From assembly GCF_018139145.2 (NCBI RefSeq), contig NC_059477.1, forward strand, positions 36,435,502 to 36,499,501: DNA of 64,000 bases. The letters are read 5' to 3'. A program made the position numbers and the translations under genes. The first letter of the stretch is position 1; every line of letters starts with the position of its first letter. Shown here in pieces: positions 36,407 to 49,000 of this stretch. The stretch comes from Gymnogyps californianus. Lineage: Eukaryota > Chordata > Aves > Accipitriformes > Cathartidae. The notes below the pieces were generated by a model. The model made no database searches. It was not told where the DNA came from and worked only from the letters and a program-made list of their open reading frames with translations.

Positions 36407-39400
36407 CTGAAAGAAAAGATGTCAGACATTAGTATATCTTCTGTCGTGCCCCATATATTAAATGACAAATAGTACTAGTTATTGTGCAATTATTTGTGCC
36501 ACTGAAGTATACAACCTGAGAAAAAGATACCCTGAGTGAGGACTTTCACAACAGCTGGTGCTGATTTTGCTTATACTGCTGTCTGTAATTGCTTTTGCAA
36601 ACGTAATTAATGACGGTTCCAAGCAACAGATTTTGAATTGACCCAAACTCCTCAGAATCAGGAAGTTATACACCTGCAGGGCTGACTGCAGACTGCCTAG
36701 TCACCTAGTGCCTAATGCAATCAGTAATGAAGTCCCCACATGCAGGATAAAGGCTTGAGAGTAGAATCTCACACCGAAAAATCAACAAAGGTCTGGTAAG
36801 TGGGAAATAACCATTTAATATCATTTCTGATTCTGTGCTTGCTTTGGTTTTGTTTGGTTTCCTTCTTCTAAGGTAAAGTCTGGTCCAAGCTACATCCATA
36901 AGAGTTTTGATACTGATGTGCAAAGTCAGGTTTAGCTCTTTCTTAGAAAACAAATTTTCCGTGGACTTTCACTTCACAGCTACAGAAATATCCACGTATT
37001 GCTTAATTTGAATGTATAACACGGGCTCCCTAGGCTCCCTCAACAGAAAGTGTCTATGTAGGGCAAATAAGAGCAACTTATTATTGTTTAACACACGTTC
37101 TCTAAAAGGTCACCTGGAGGCACCTACCGCTTTCTGCTGACTGTTTTGTGCTTGCTTGGGGTGGGAGGAAACACTCCTGGGCGCTGAAACACCAGCATTG
37201 CAATAAAGTGCCTAAAGGGAGTCCCTGTGCCTTCTCCCCGCTGAGGTACATCAGCCCATGGGCATGCTTGCCTGCCATCTAACCACAGAGCTTTGAAATA
37301 GATTAATTTATTACTCTTAATAGAAGTTTTAATTGTAAGCTGTTGCAACATCAGTACAAATAAAGCAAATAGCAAGAATTCTTTTTTTTATCTGCAGGTC
37401 TAAGTGGGCCAGTGCCATTGGGACCCTGTTACTGATTAAAACACTCTGGCAAAAATCCCCATTGATAGTAAAGACTATCATGATGATTCATCATCAGCTC
37501 CATCCATTTTCATTATTTTAGCAGCAATTCAGAACCCAAAGAAATCAAAAAATGGTTTTGAAAGCTGCTTAGGAAGATACTGGGAATTAAATTTATGGTA
37601 TAATGTGCTCACATCCCTAAATAAATCATTCTCTCTAGTCCTGGTATGATATTGAATATTAAGACAAAATGCACTGAGGGAAAGAGAGCAAAACAGAAGC
37701 AGTGAGAACACAGAACTCAAGCACTGAGTAAAGGTAGGATAAAAAGCATTTGTAAAATTATTCTAACAAAACGACTGGAAAATACCCAGGTAATTTTGGA
37801 GTACTAGGGAAGGACTAAGGAAGGACTGGGAATATTTGCTTGCTGTCAGCCTAGCAAGGAAAGTTGGGAGCTTTCAGAAGATCTGAAATGACAACAAAGC
37901 TCCAAAAGTCTGGATAAGCTTTGCAAAAAGCACTTGAAATTTGAGATCCTTGTCAAATTCATGCTTCTAAATTTTGTGCACTTTCTCAAAAATGTATATT
38001 TACCATGCCCAAAGACTTAATTTTGATAGCCTGACAAATTCTGATTGGTCTTGACATGTTAATCTAATCTCATCTAATATTTTATTAGATATTTTACCTA
38101 ATATTCAATATACAGCATATGTATAAGACTTCAGAATAATCTGAAGCAGAATGATATGCTCCATCAACCTAGTCATCTCTATCCCAACCTGCCGAGTGAG
38201 CGGTCAGAGTGCCAGTCCCACGCTATCGTACAGAATGTGAGCTTCCCATAGATGCGCGAGTTGTTTGGCTTTTACTTTAATCATTGGTAACAGTAAGCGT
38301 GGCAAGCAAACCTGCTTGTGATGCTTTCAGGAGCATGAAGGCCCCTCACTCACTAAATGGTGGGTGAGGAGCAGGTGAAAAGAGCAATGCAAAGGGTGTG
38401 CAAACTTGATGCGCTCTCAGCCGTGCACAGGCCAGTGGCTAGCCCCAGCTTTTCACAGGCAACGTGTGTGGGGTGAGTGTTCAATGGAGTAATCGACAGT
38501 TCAAGACTGTTCCTCTTGCATCTCACTTGCCAATGCTCAATGACTACATGAGATCTCTTACTGCATCATCACCCCACAGACTCTCCAAAAACTTACTGAT
38601 CCTTCCCAGGCATCCCTAGCTCTTGTCTTCATCTTCCTCCTCAGCAAAGCACAAGCTGTGTCATTAGCACAGAACTGAACGTTGTAGACCCAGTGGAGGT
38701 GACAGCATAAATTACTTTTTGCTATCAAAAATTACATTAGTGTTAGCCTCGGGCTGACAAAACGCAGTTTTCCTACACCTACGAAAATCTTGGGGATGGA
38801 CCTACAAACAACTACAAATTCACATAATTTGGAAAACAACTATGAATCCCAGTACAAGAGATTTTGCAAATTATTGATACAGATGTTCAAAAGCCCAATT
38901 ATTAATTCAGAATCTTGAAAATGTTATGCCTTATTCCCTGTGTTATAGTGCAAGGTTTCATCCTCTGCATGGCACATTATTTTGATCTGGTTTGGTTTTT
39001 TCTTGTCATGGCATGTACCATAGATCTTTGGAGTAAATTCAGGTTTTTTTCCCGCATGTGTCACTACACTCACAGTATGTGGATATGCATCTTGCCATTT
39101 GTTCCGGCTATATGGCTGTGATCAAAATAAGTCTAGCTGCTTTACTGGAATCCAAGAATGCCTTAAATGTGATACAGATTTCTGAATCAACTCATAAAGT
39201 GAATTAATGAACAGGCCTTTTATAGAGCATTCAGGCACTAGAAATTCTTCATAAGTGTGGTGGGTTTTTTTTCATTGAATCACAGAAGATAAGCTCATTT
39301 TGTTGGTAATACTAATCCAATAACCACTGATGATGCAGAAGACCTGACAAATCAAAGCTCCTTTGTTATCCCAGTGGACACAGAAAGGGAAGAAATTTAA

Positions 39401-39540
39401 AAAACATGCTCTTAATGCAAACGCCTCAGCACTTTCTTGCTTTAGACTGTGCCAAACAGATTTTCAGAAGACGATATTCCTTTTTTTTTTATCTCTAAAC
39501 CCCTAAATCTAAGCAATAGCTAAAATCAGTCTCCAGTTGT

Positions 39541-40130
39541 GTGCAGCTTTTCGCAACAGCCACGGGGAGGCGGCAGATACCTCAGTAACGGAGCGCACGA
39601 TGCATGAAGACAAAACCGAAGAGGAAAAAAATCTTTTAAATTCACTTTGCTCAGTACTTTGCTATGCTTTCTGGGTGTCCAGGCACCCAAGAGCTGGAAG
39701 AAGAAGGCGGCGGCACCCAAGAAGAGTGAGGCTACTTGCTCCTAACAAGAAGGTTTTGCAGATGTAAGAGATGAGCCCAAAATACGTGGCGATGGACAGC
39801 CCCTGCGGCACGTTGCCTGAGCAGGTGAGGCGGTAACAGGAGCGAAACGGCTCAAAACGCTGCCTTGGCGCTACTTTGCTGCAATGATCAGAAGCTGGAA
39901 CCAGTTTAGGACAGCGGCTGGCTGCACTGGTACGCTACGAGTCAGGACATCATGGTAGGAAGCGCCTGCTAAGAGGGATTCAACAAACGACCTGAGGGAG
40001 GGCTGCGGTGGGCTAAGCACCTGGGCTGGAGCTGGGGCCTCGCGGAGGCGGCCGGCCGACGGGACACACGACTGACACGTGCACTTCGTTGCAGTGCTAT
40101 GGGCTCCGAAGAGTTAAACACGTCATACTG
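39541..40130. promoter_or_regulatory. CpG-dense intronic block
   Basis: By hand count about 35 CpG dinucleotides fall in 590 bases, against a handful per kilobase in the sequence on either side. The densest part is 40021-40080 (8 CpG in 60). It lies deep inside a TMEM163 intron, far from any recognised first exon. It may be a regulatory element, an unannotated transcript start or simply locally unmethylated DNA. No TATA box or clear initiator was identified. Confidence 0.4.
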
Positions 40131-40831
40131 TGGCTGTGAAATGATTCCCATTCGGCTAACTCATCCTTTGGAGAAATGAAGAAAAGAGAAGCCGTAATGG
40201 AGATCTAAATTAATAAAATAAGCCTGGCCATCTGGCACCATCTCCCTCCGGATCTTCCCGCAATCCTGCCCTCTCTGTACCCCTTGCCTTCCCATCTGAC
40301 AGTCATTAAGAGCACCAAGCAGATCTAGCCAGACTCACTGTACACGTCCTTGGTGTTATTTTAATTAAAGCAGCAGCAAATTGTGACAGATGATAAAAAT
40401 TTAAATTCTGATCATTTCCATATGATAAAGGCTTCTCAGTGTGGTAAATAAAGCTCTTTCCTTTTCCATTTCTTTTCATCATATTCCCTCATTACTACTA
40501 CACTGTACATGAGATCTTAATTAAAGGACACATATATCTTATTAGACGGCTTCATGTGTAAACCAGCACCGTACGTAAAGCGAGGTGCCCATCCTGGACT
40601 GCCATCTCATTACACAGCACTCTAATAGCTACAATGTCCCTATTTAAGATTTATTTTATGCAAGACTTTATGCTGTGACAGTTTCCCAAAAGAAAGCTTT
40701 CCTAGGATGGTCTTTTTTCAGTCCTAGCAAAGGAATAATAGAAGTCAGCAGGCAGCTTTCCTCCACTTTATCGAAACGCATTGTCCCCACCGGCGCAGCT
40801 GAGAAGAGGGGTCTTCCAAAATGTACAGAAT

Positions 40832-40853
40832 GTACAGAACAACAGTTCTGTAC
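40832..40853. repeat. 9-bp perfect inverted repeat, 4-nt spacer
   Basis: GTACAGAAC and GTTCTGTAC flank AACA. The left arm is preceded by a direct copy of TGTACAGAA. The half-sites AGAAC/GTTCT resemble steroid-receptor elements, but the spacing is one base short of the usual 15-nt element. Confidence 0.85.
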
Positions 40854-42880
40854 TCATTTTCGAGGATTTCACCAAAAGCAGGAGTAATCTTACGGCTTAA
40901 GGAAAATTTGTGATGGTGATGTTGTGACTTTGATCTCTTTCTGAATCTATTGTAGAAACTAAAAAAAGCCACAGGGGATGCTTCAGTGCTTGGCTTATTA
41001 GGTGGAGATATTTTAACACAATTCCCAGCCTAGTAACTAAATTTCAGCTGATTTGTGCTCCTAATCTTTTCCTAGAATGCATCTCGCTAATTCTGACACT
41101 AAAACTTTGCCTGATTTCATATATTATTTCTACCAACTCCCCTCCACCCCCCCTCCTTTAATTACAGTCCTTTCACTTCCACTTCTGAGATGTAAAAATG
41201 TTCTCATTTCACCTAAGTGTACAGTGTTGAGTAAAAAGGTATTCATTGGTATGGGAGGAAGAAGGCATGTTCAGTGTTCCCCCCCAGTGGTCACAACACA
41301 TACAATATTATGATTAAAGTCTATGTGCGATCCTCCTCTCTGGCCCTCCTCGGCAGCTCATTCCCGTGTGACCTCAAAACAAGCTGCTTCTCCTGCCCCC
41401 CAACAGCTGCAGGTTTCTTTCCACTCTTCTGCCCTCTTCTTAGCTTCCTCTGGGAACCAGCCAAAGGCTGAACCACCTCCTCACTCCCACAGGAGCTGGG
41501 AATTACTGGTACCGCCTTTTTCATGCCACTTCTACCCCTCCTGGTGAAGCCGGCGTCTCATGGCGTTGCACCTCTTCTCTGCTGAGCCTTGCTCATCTTG
41601 GCTGAGGAGGTAGGGACGCATTTCTGGAATGCTACAGATGCTGCTGGCAGAAGCGATGTCATGGCTAGCCCAAAGTGAGCTGAGTTTGGGGTGTTAAATA
41701 TTAATTTTGCCCATCTCTGCAACTCACCGTCTGTCTCACAGGTCCTGACAATGACCCTTCTTCAGTCCAGGTGACTGGTCACCATCCTCCCCAGCACCCG
41801 TCAGGTTCTGCTACCACCCTGCTCCCCATCCTCACCTCCACACGCTTTCCACTGCCTCCCGCTCCTCCAGGTCCCTCAGCAGCTCTCATGTCATCTGGGC
41901 CTGCTGGCTGTCGGATCACTAAAAGCCACTCTGTGCAGCATGTTACTTAACCAAAAGGGACTGGTTTCCCCCCCCTCTCCTCCTGAAGGATTCTGTTTAT
42001 ACAGATAGTAATGGAGATGTCTAATACAAACCCTTTTTTTAAAAAAAAAAAGGTCCAAATCTCTGTCACACTTTCTCCAAAGTAATAGTTTATGTAATCA
42101 GTCTAGAGGGAGCTTCTGGGAAGCTGGAGGGTCTCTCTCACCAGCTAACTTCAAAAGGGACAAGAGTTTTAATTGCAGTTCACTGTCAGAAAACAAACCG
42201 ACAGCCCCGTGTCTGACTCAAGTAGGAGACAGTCTCTTCACATGGAGATAGAAAGATCTATTATTAGTACAAAAAAAGTATCTTATGAATGTTTAAACTT
42301 GTATCTTTGGTGCTAAAGTGCTGTGACAAAGCAATTCCACGGTGCAGAACACTTCTTCCAGAAAGAGATAACAAAGACAGGGTGTGCCGAATGCCACAGC
42401 GGGGGCACCGGGGCCAAGAACCGAGGGGCTATGAACTCCAGAGAACTATCTTAGGTGACCTTAGGACTCCTGCAAAGGGTCTGCTTGAAACTCTGAGATC
42501 ACTTGTGCTTCCCATTTTCGCAGAACTCATCTACATTGTTTTAGCATCAAACAGCTATAAAACATAACTGAAAATGGTATTTGTCCACCCTCGGAAGTGT
42601 TTCTCTAGTGAGACTGCCATTTCTCCAATTAGTAGGGCATTGAGACCAGCAAGACATTTCACAGAACCTACCAAGTGGCTAGCAGTTGCCAACTTTTATT
42701 TCTTATCACTGTGTGGTAAAGTTTGAAAACAAGACTTTCCACCAATCACTTGAACAAAAAGTGAAATGTAGTTGATACGTTCTTCCTAATCCTGGCTTAC
42801 TAGCTAGTTCAAGTATCCGCAACATTCTCACCAACCTGTAAGGAGCACGTGTATTTTAGGGTTAAATTAATTGTTTAAGG

Positions 42881-43165
42881 CCAAACACCAAACCATACAT
42901 AATAAGTAACAATTATAAAACAGGATTCTAATGTATAATTAATGTATATGGTACTTTGATTTGAAATGGTAAGCAATAAATTATATATACACAAGAGATT
43001 AGAAATGTATAGGGAAGTATGTATAAGGACATATATTATGTGTATATAATCACAAGTATTATTTGCTGAATTGCTATTGACCTATAATTCAACTGTTGAC
43101 ATTATTAAATATATTTATGGTGTATTATTATAAACGATTAAATTAGTAAATAAATTAGAACTCAT
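42881..43165. other. AT-rich intronic block
   Basis: About 285 bases of strongly AT-rich sequence with many TATATA, TAATTA and AATAAAT strings and no long homopolymer. It could be a matrix-attachment-type region or a homeodomain-rich conserved element. Composition alone does not decide. Confidence 0.35.
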
Positions 43166-44535
43166 AAAGCTACACTGTGCCACCCCTAGCTTCCCATTTC
43201 AACTGTAATCAATAGTATATGATAGAATTACATGCAGCCTAATCTTTCACGTGATTTCATTTATAAAAGCATTGGAGGCGCCACATCAGATGTGCTGCAT
43301 GTCTTTGTACACAAACTGATTACATTTTTCCTTCTTTGTTCTGCAGGAAATGTCAGAAATATGGCGTGATGCTTGCTTACTCTTGCAAAAAAGTGTCCCT
43401 TGCCATACTAATGAGGACAAATGCCAAACTGCATTGACATTACATGTGTTATACTATTACCTAGGGAAATGGAAGCAGTAACTGAATAGTAAATGGATAT
43501 TGATTTACAACCCCAGGTGAAATTAAAACAGTCATTCTCGGTGTGGCTGGGTTGGGCTTTTTTAGCCTTCTTTAATAAACAAGAAAATGTTTGCAAATTC
43601 TTTGTGGCAACAGTCAAAATAAAATACACCATTTACACTTAAAATCATATTTATACTATCCAAGAATATATAGTAGTTGACACGAAGAAGGTAAAGGGGC
43701 AAATGAAAAAGGATTTTTATCAGGGAGATGGCAAGCATTAACACTAGCAAATGCAAATGCAAAACAATGCTCGACACCTATGCCTAATCTGAGTTTAAAA
43801 CTCCTTTCTCAACATATTAACAAAACATCAAAAATTACTAAAATTTACACAGAAATCCAAGCATAATGTCATCAACAATATGCAATATCGCTATTCCTCC
43901 TTATTTGTAATGAAATGTGTGCATACTAAATCCTCAGGGTCAGTACTGGCTCTGTGGATATAGCTCTCTAAAACATCAATAAAGGAATGGTAATTCCTTT
44001 TCCTAGTGGGAATTATCTTATTACGGCTAACATAGGTTGGAGAACAAATGCTGAGAGTAACAATAGGGGAAATATTCTGAATCTGATAGCTAGGGAAAAA
44101 AAACCTATAGTAAATCATTTCTGAGCCAACAAGAAGTGATTCTATTTTAGGTTCAACACTCAACATTGTAGAAAAAAAACCCTTAAATTACATGATCTGA
44201 GAAATATTCATTTAAAATTAAGTGGAAGGGTAAACAGAATGAAGGTTTTATATTCCAAATGTCAAATACTGATTAGCTTTGTAAGTCAGGTGTATTGAAC
44301 AACAGCTAAAATTATCAGAAATCTTAATTCCAAACATCCCATAAAGAAGAGCAGCTGGCCTACTTCTTCTAACACTTCCAGCAAGTGTATTACAAACAAA
44401 GAAAAAGAGGAGAGAAGGGGGAAAAAAAAAAAAAAGAGAAAGATCTGATCAGTGAAAAATATTTCCTGAGGGGTCAACGATATGAAACTGAAATAACTGC
44501 GGCATGTCATGCTGAAGCAGACCCTCAAAGAATAA

Positions 44536-44569
44536 AAATTCACAGCTATAGAAGAAATTCACAGCTATA
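44536..44569 (+). repeat. 15-bp direct duplication
   Basis: AAATTCACAGCTATA occurs twice, with starts 19 nt apart. It is a small local duplication in an intron. Confidence 0.85.
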
Positions 44570-46086
44570 TAAAAAATAGCAGAAGATCACAGAAAGAAGT
44601 GGAATTTGTAGCTGTAAGGTTCCTACACATTAATGGCACACCTCTCTGTCCTGTAAAAAAATGTGGGTTTGTTGGATTTCTTGATCTTTCCACATTTTTT
44701 TTAAGTTTTCCAGGTGTACAATAGCATGTTCACAGCTACTCCTCATTGCAAACATATGCATAGCATTTGGGCAGATCCACTGTACAGCACATGCATAGAA
44801 AGTCTAAGACAGTGTCACTTAAAAATTCTGGGAAGGGCTGGGGGCACTGTATGGGCTCTATACAGCACATGTACACCTACTTTTTACAGGAATTCTTACC
44901 CAAATATCTAAGCATCGCAGCTATATGATAAAAATAGGAGAGAAACAGTAAGATTTCCTTCAAAACCAACATGTTCCAAGACAAGTGGAAAATGTCATCA
45001 CATCTCTAAATTCATAAAATAAGAAAGCTTTAATTAAAAATATTTTCACACAAATGAGAATGGAGGTCACAGCCTGACAAAGAAAGTGACTTGTGCGTAC
45101 GTGTTAATGCATGCAGAAACCGCGTCTGCATACACACCCCCACACAAATTTGCCTCCAAAGGAAAATGAAGCATCTCTGCAAATTCAAGGTAAGGTTACA
45201 TGACAGACAGATCCTCTCTGGAACATGAAAGCTTTATTCTCGTCATTTACTCCTCTGTCCAAAAATCAGAGACCCATAATACATTTTCTGATGCTCACTA
45301 AAAGTAATGTCCAAAGCTTCAAAAATGTGGGAGAAAAAAATCCATTACACTTCTCACTGCATGTATTCAATATTGGTGGTTTCCAGACTTTCTGGACAAA
45401 TAGATCCCTTCAGTTGCAGTATTTCTCCTACATCTACCTTATCATCAACCCTGTAATTCATGACTTCATTAATTAATTCATTTTAAAACACAAGAGGCAA
45501 CACAATTCTATGGATCGGTTGTTGGAAAACACTGCTCTACATCGCAAGTATTGAAAACACTAGCACAAGGGATTGTATTTTGAACCCTGAGGATTAATAT
45601 ATATCTCAATTACTTGAAAAGAGACTTTTCCCCATGATAGTAGGAAGTGTATAATTAATACAAATACAGAATTGTATAGTAAGTGTATAATTAATTCACT
45701 GGCTAACTCTCCTGACACAGAATGTCATTTTTCAGGGCAGGCTTCTTTTTAATTCTAATATAAATATAAAGTACTGTGCACAGGGAAAACCCTAAGTTTA
45801 CCTAACAGTGACAATTTCTGAACTTGCTGTTAACTGCAGGAGATGGAATCTACAGTTAAAAGTTGTGTAAAAGTATCAATTCAGTGCTCAATAGTAACTT
45901 GCAAAAATGAACATATTGTATAAATCCCTGGTGACCCCTATACCTTGAATCCTGTGGGCTCTTCAGGCTTCCTCGTCTAAAAATGGAGATAAAACTAAGA
46001 AGAAAGGTACAAAGAAAGTCAGTGATGACCAAAGATGGGCCTTTAGCCTGACCCAGTATGGCCACGGTTGCTGTTGCATATAGAGA

Positions 46087-46098
46087 ACACACACACAC
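46087..46098 (+). repeat. (AC)6 microsatellite
   Basis: Six AC units in a TMEM163 intron. It is a short simple repeat. Confidence 0.85.
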
Positions 46099-49000
46099 GC
46101 AGGAGTCAGAATTCCAGACAAACACTTATCATTAAACTTATCCATATTTTAAACCAATTAATCTACCTAGTCATTGATATCCTGCCTTACAGGCTATCTC
46201 AAAGTTAACTACAGTCCTTGGCATATCAAGCAAGGGAACTAAAAGGAGAAATACACCATTTCTGTGTTTCCCAAGGTTTTGAAGCGCTCAAAAGAATTAC
46301 AAAAAACATTGCCTGTGCTGAAAGCCTGTGTAGTGACATAGACTACCTATTATTTATTTTTACATAACACAGAGAAAGAGGTAAAACAAATAAAAAGCAG
46401 AAAAGAAAGGGAGAAGCAGTACTAAGAAATGCAGAAAGTCAGGAGCTCTAATTGTCCTCTCTTCTATGCCAGTGCAGATCAGGAGCGCTGTCATTCACAG
46501 TGTTTCAACAAAATTACATTCGGCATGGAATAAAAGAGAATTCAAATAGATGACTGAAAAATGCCTGACTGAGCTAAACCTGAGCTCCTGTCCTGTACAT
46601 TAAGTAGCTCCTCTCTGCAGTCTAACAAGAAACTGGACATTTAAGCCCTTTACAGGATGGGGTAGTTGAGCTGGAAATGCCATTAACGTGTAAACCTGTC
46701 ATTCTCCTTTTGGTTCTCCGAATCCTGGTGAGGATCGTCAGACCTGCGGCTGAAATCATCATATGAAATGACAACAATACTGAAGACTCCTGTTTCTAAA
46801 TGTCCACATAAGTAAAAGAAAATCTGTGTTCAAAACATTTGAAAAAGTATTTAAAATTATTTCTTAGTCATGTGAATTTTATATCCTTTCTTATCAGTAG
46901 TATTTTCATGAAAGCAACTCTTCTGAGATCCACTTCAAGGACAACAGAATCTCCACATTAAAGATCTCATAAATTCTTTCCAAGGGAATATCTTTCTTGC
47001 TACATGCATATTAAGAACTGACAGATGTGTAACCGATGTATCTTATAGGCAACAAGAAATACAATGAGCTTTGCATAATTGATCCAGAATTATTCAGAAG
47101 TGACTGACTATGCTTTTAGGATTTTAATCATAGCACCTTACAATTAGTAAGAAGATTCTTAATTGCTTGGTCTGTTTCATTTCTTAAATTATAGTTGTCC
47201 ATATCATACTATTTTCTCCAAAACTTACACAAATTAAAATGAACTCAGAGAAATTACAACGGCTCCCAATTTTCAACTCTGACAAAGTCACTGCAGTTTA
47301 CCACAAACTAAGATGTAAAAAGAGACCTTATAGTTCTGAGAATGATTCAGTCAGTCATGATGCTCTGCACTAACATTACGTTAATCTTGAATCCCCCATG
47401 AACAGTAGAGCAATGCATTCCAAGCCATTTCTGTCTTCGAGACTGACAATACTAGCTTTGTGTTCAGCATCTGAACACCAAGAGCAACATTTTCCAGTTG
47501 GGTTTTAGCCACATTATCTCCCCTAAAATTGAAGTCACACATCTAAAATTTCACAAGACGCTTTGAAAAGTACCCACATCTTCAACGACCTTTGCTTCAA
47601 GAAAGACTAATAAAGACGTAAACTGTACCGAAAAAATCATGTGGTTATGACTCACAGGTGAAACTCATGTTGAAGCATATGTCCTCTTAATCTAGTGCAG
47701 AGCTCTTCACCTTAATTTTATACCAGTTTGGGACACCAGTGGAGTTACACTACCTTTCCTTGGTCTTAATGTTCTGTTCTTGCTCACACCACGAGGATAC
47801 TTCCGGGGCATCAGAGTAGCACGTTAATATGAAATCCCAGTAAAACAGAAATCACCATCAGAAAATATTTCAGGTCACTATTTTGATGCTGAACTGGTTA
47901 CTTCACTGCTATGCAAAAAGCCATTAGCAGAAATTGCTGTTCTATATGTCCACACATTATAGCTAAATTACATGATATTACAGAAATTAGTATCATTAGC
48001 AATTAGTTCATTGGTGGTCCAAGAAGTAGAAGACAGCACCCTAGATAAAAGAGTAGAGGCAGAAACTTCTCCTCCTTACTGATTTAATTTGAGCAGATTT
48101 CCACTCTGCTAAGATGCTAATGATACCGCCTGGGCAGCTTGCAGATTAGCTGAGAACATACTCGATCAGCAAAGACCCAAACAACTGGGAAGAATGACTA
48201 TTTCTGCTGAGACACGGAGCAGCTAAGGGAGCATTACGCAAAAGAAAATCAGCATCAGATTCAGGCACAGCTACAGCAACTGAAAAGGTTTCTATTAAAC
48301 ATGCTTTTCCCCCTACTATTTTTAATTTAGTAACTCTTAGGCGTAATACCTCACTGGCCATGACATGCAGCAATAATGCTGTTCGCTCGGTCTCCCCATT
48401 TTTCAGTGTTATTCTTAGTTTACACAGAGATATCTCACCTGTCATGCAACCCTTACTGAATCAGTTTCCCACAGTGAGATGTACTGAAAGACTTTGAAAT
48501 GAGAATCCTTGCCATGTCAGTTAAGAGACACTGAACAAAAGTACCATCTTTTTTCATCTCTTGTCCTAACCTACTTTCCAGGCAGAACTGCAAGGTACGA
48601 AAATCCTTTACGTGTGTCCATGTGGCTTTTACTCTGCCACTAGTCAGCCACAGTCCATGCCCTGCCAGATACATCTTTCAAACTGCTGATAGTACTTGAG
48701 TGCCTAAATGAGCGAGAAGAGTCAGCCTGATGTCACAGGAACAAAACTATTTATCCTGATGCTGTGTCAAAGGTAAGCAGTACCCACCCTAACTTTTACC
48801 TACTTGACACAGTTCTAGCGCACCAAAGTCTGAATCCAAGGCAGTCTGTGACAAAATGGATCTGTACAAATTATTCTTACAGGACACTTGAAATGTAATG
48901 GGATCTTCTCTTCGGGGATACCTTTCTGTAGCTCTGATTTCATATTTTTTTCCTGCTGTAAATGCATTTCAAAAATTAAAAATAAAGAAGCACAACACAT

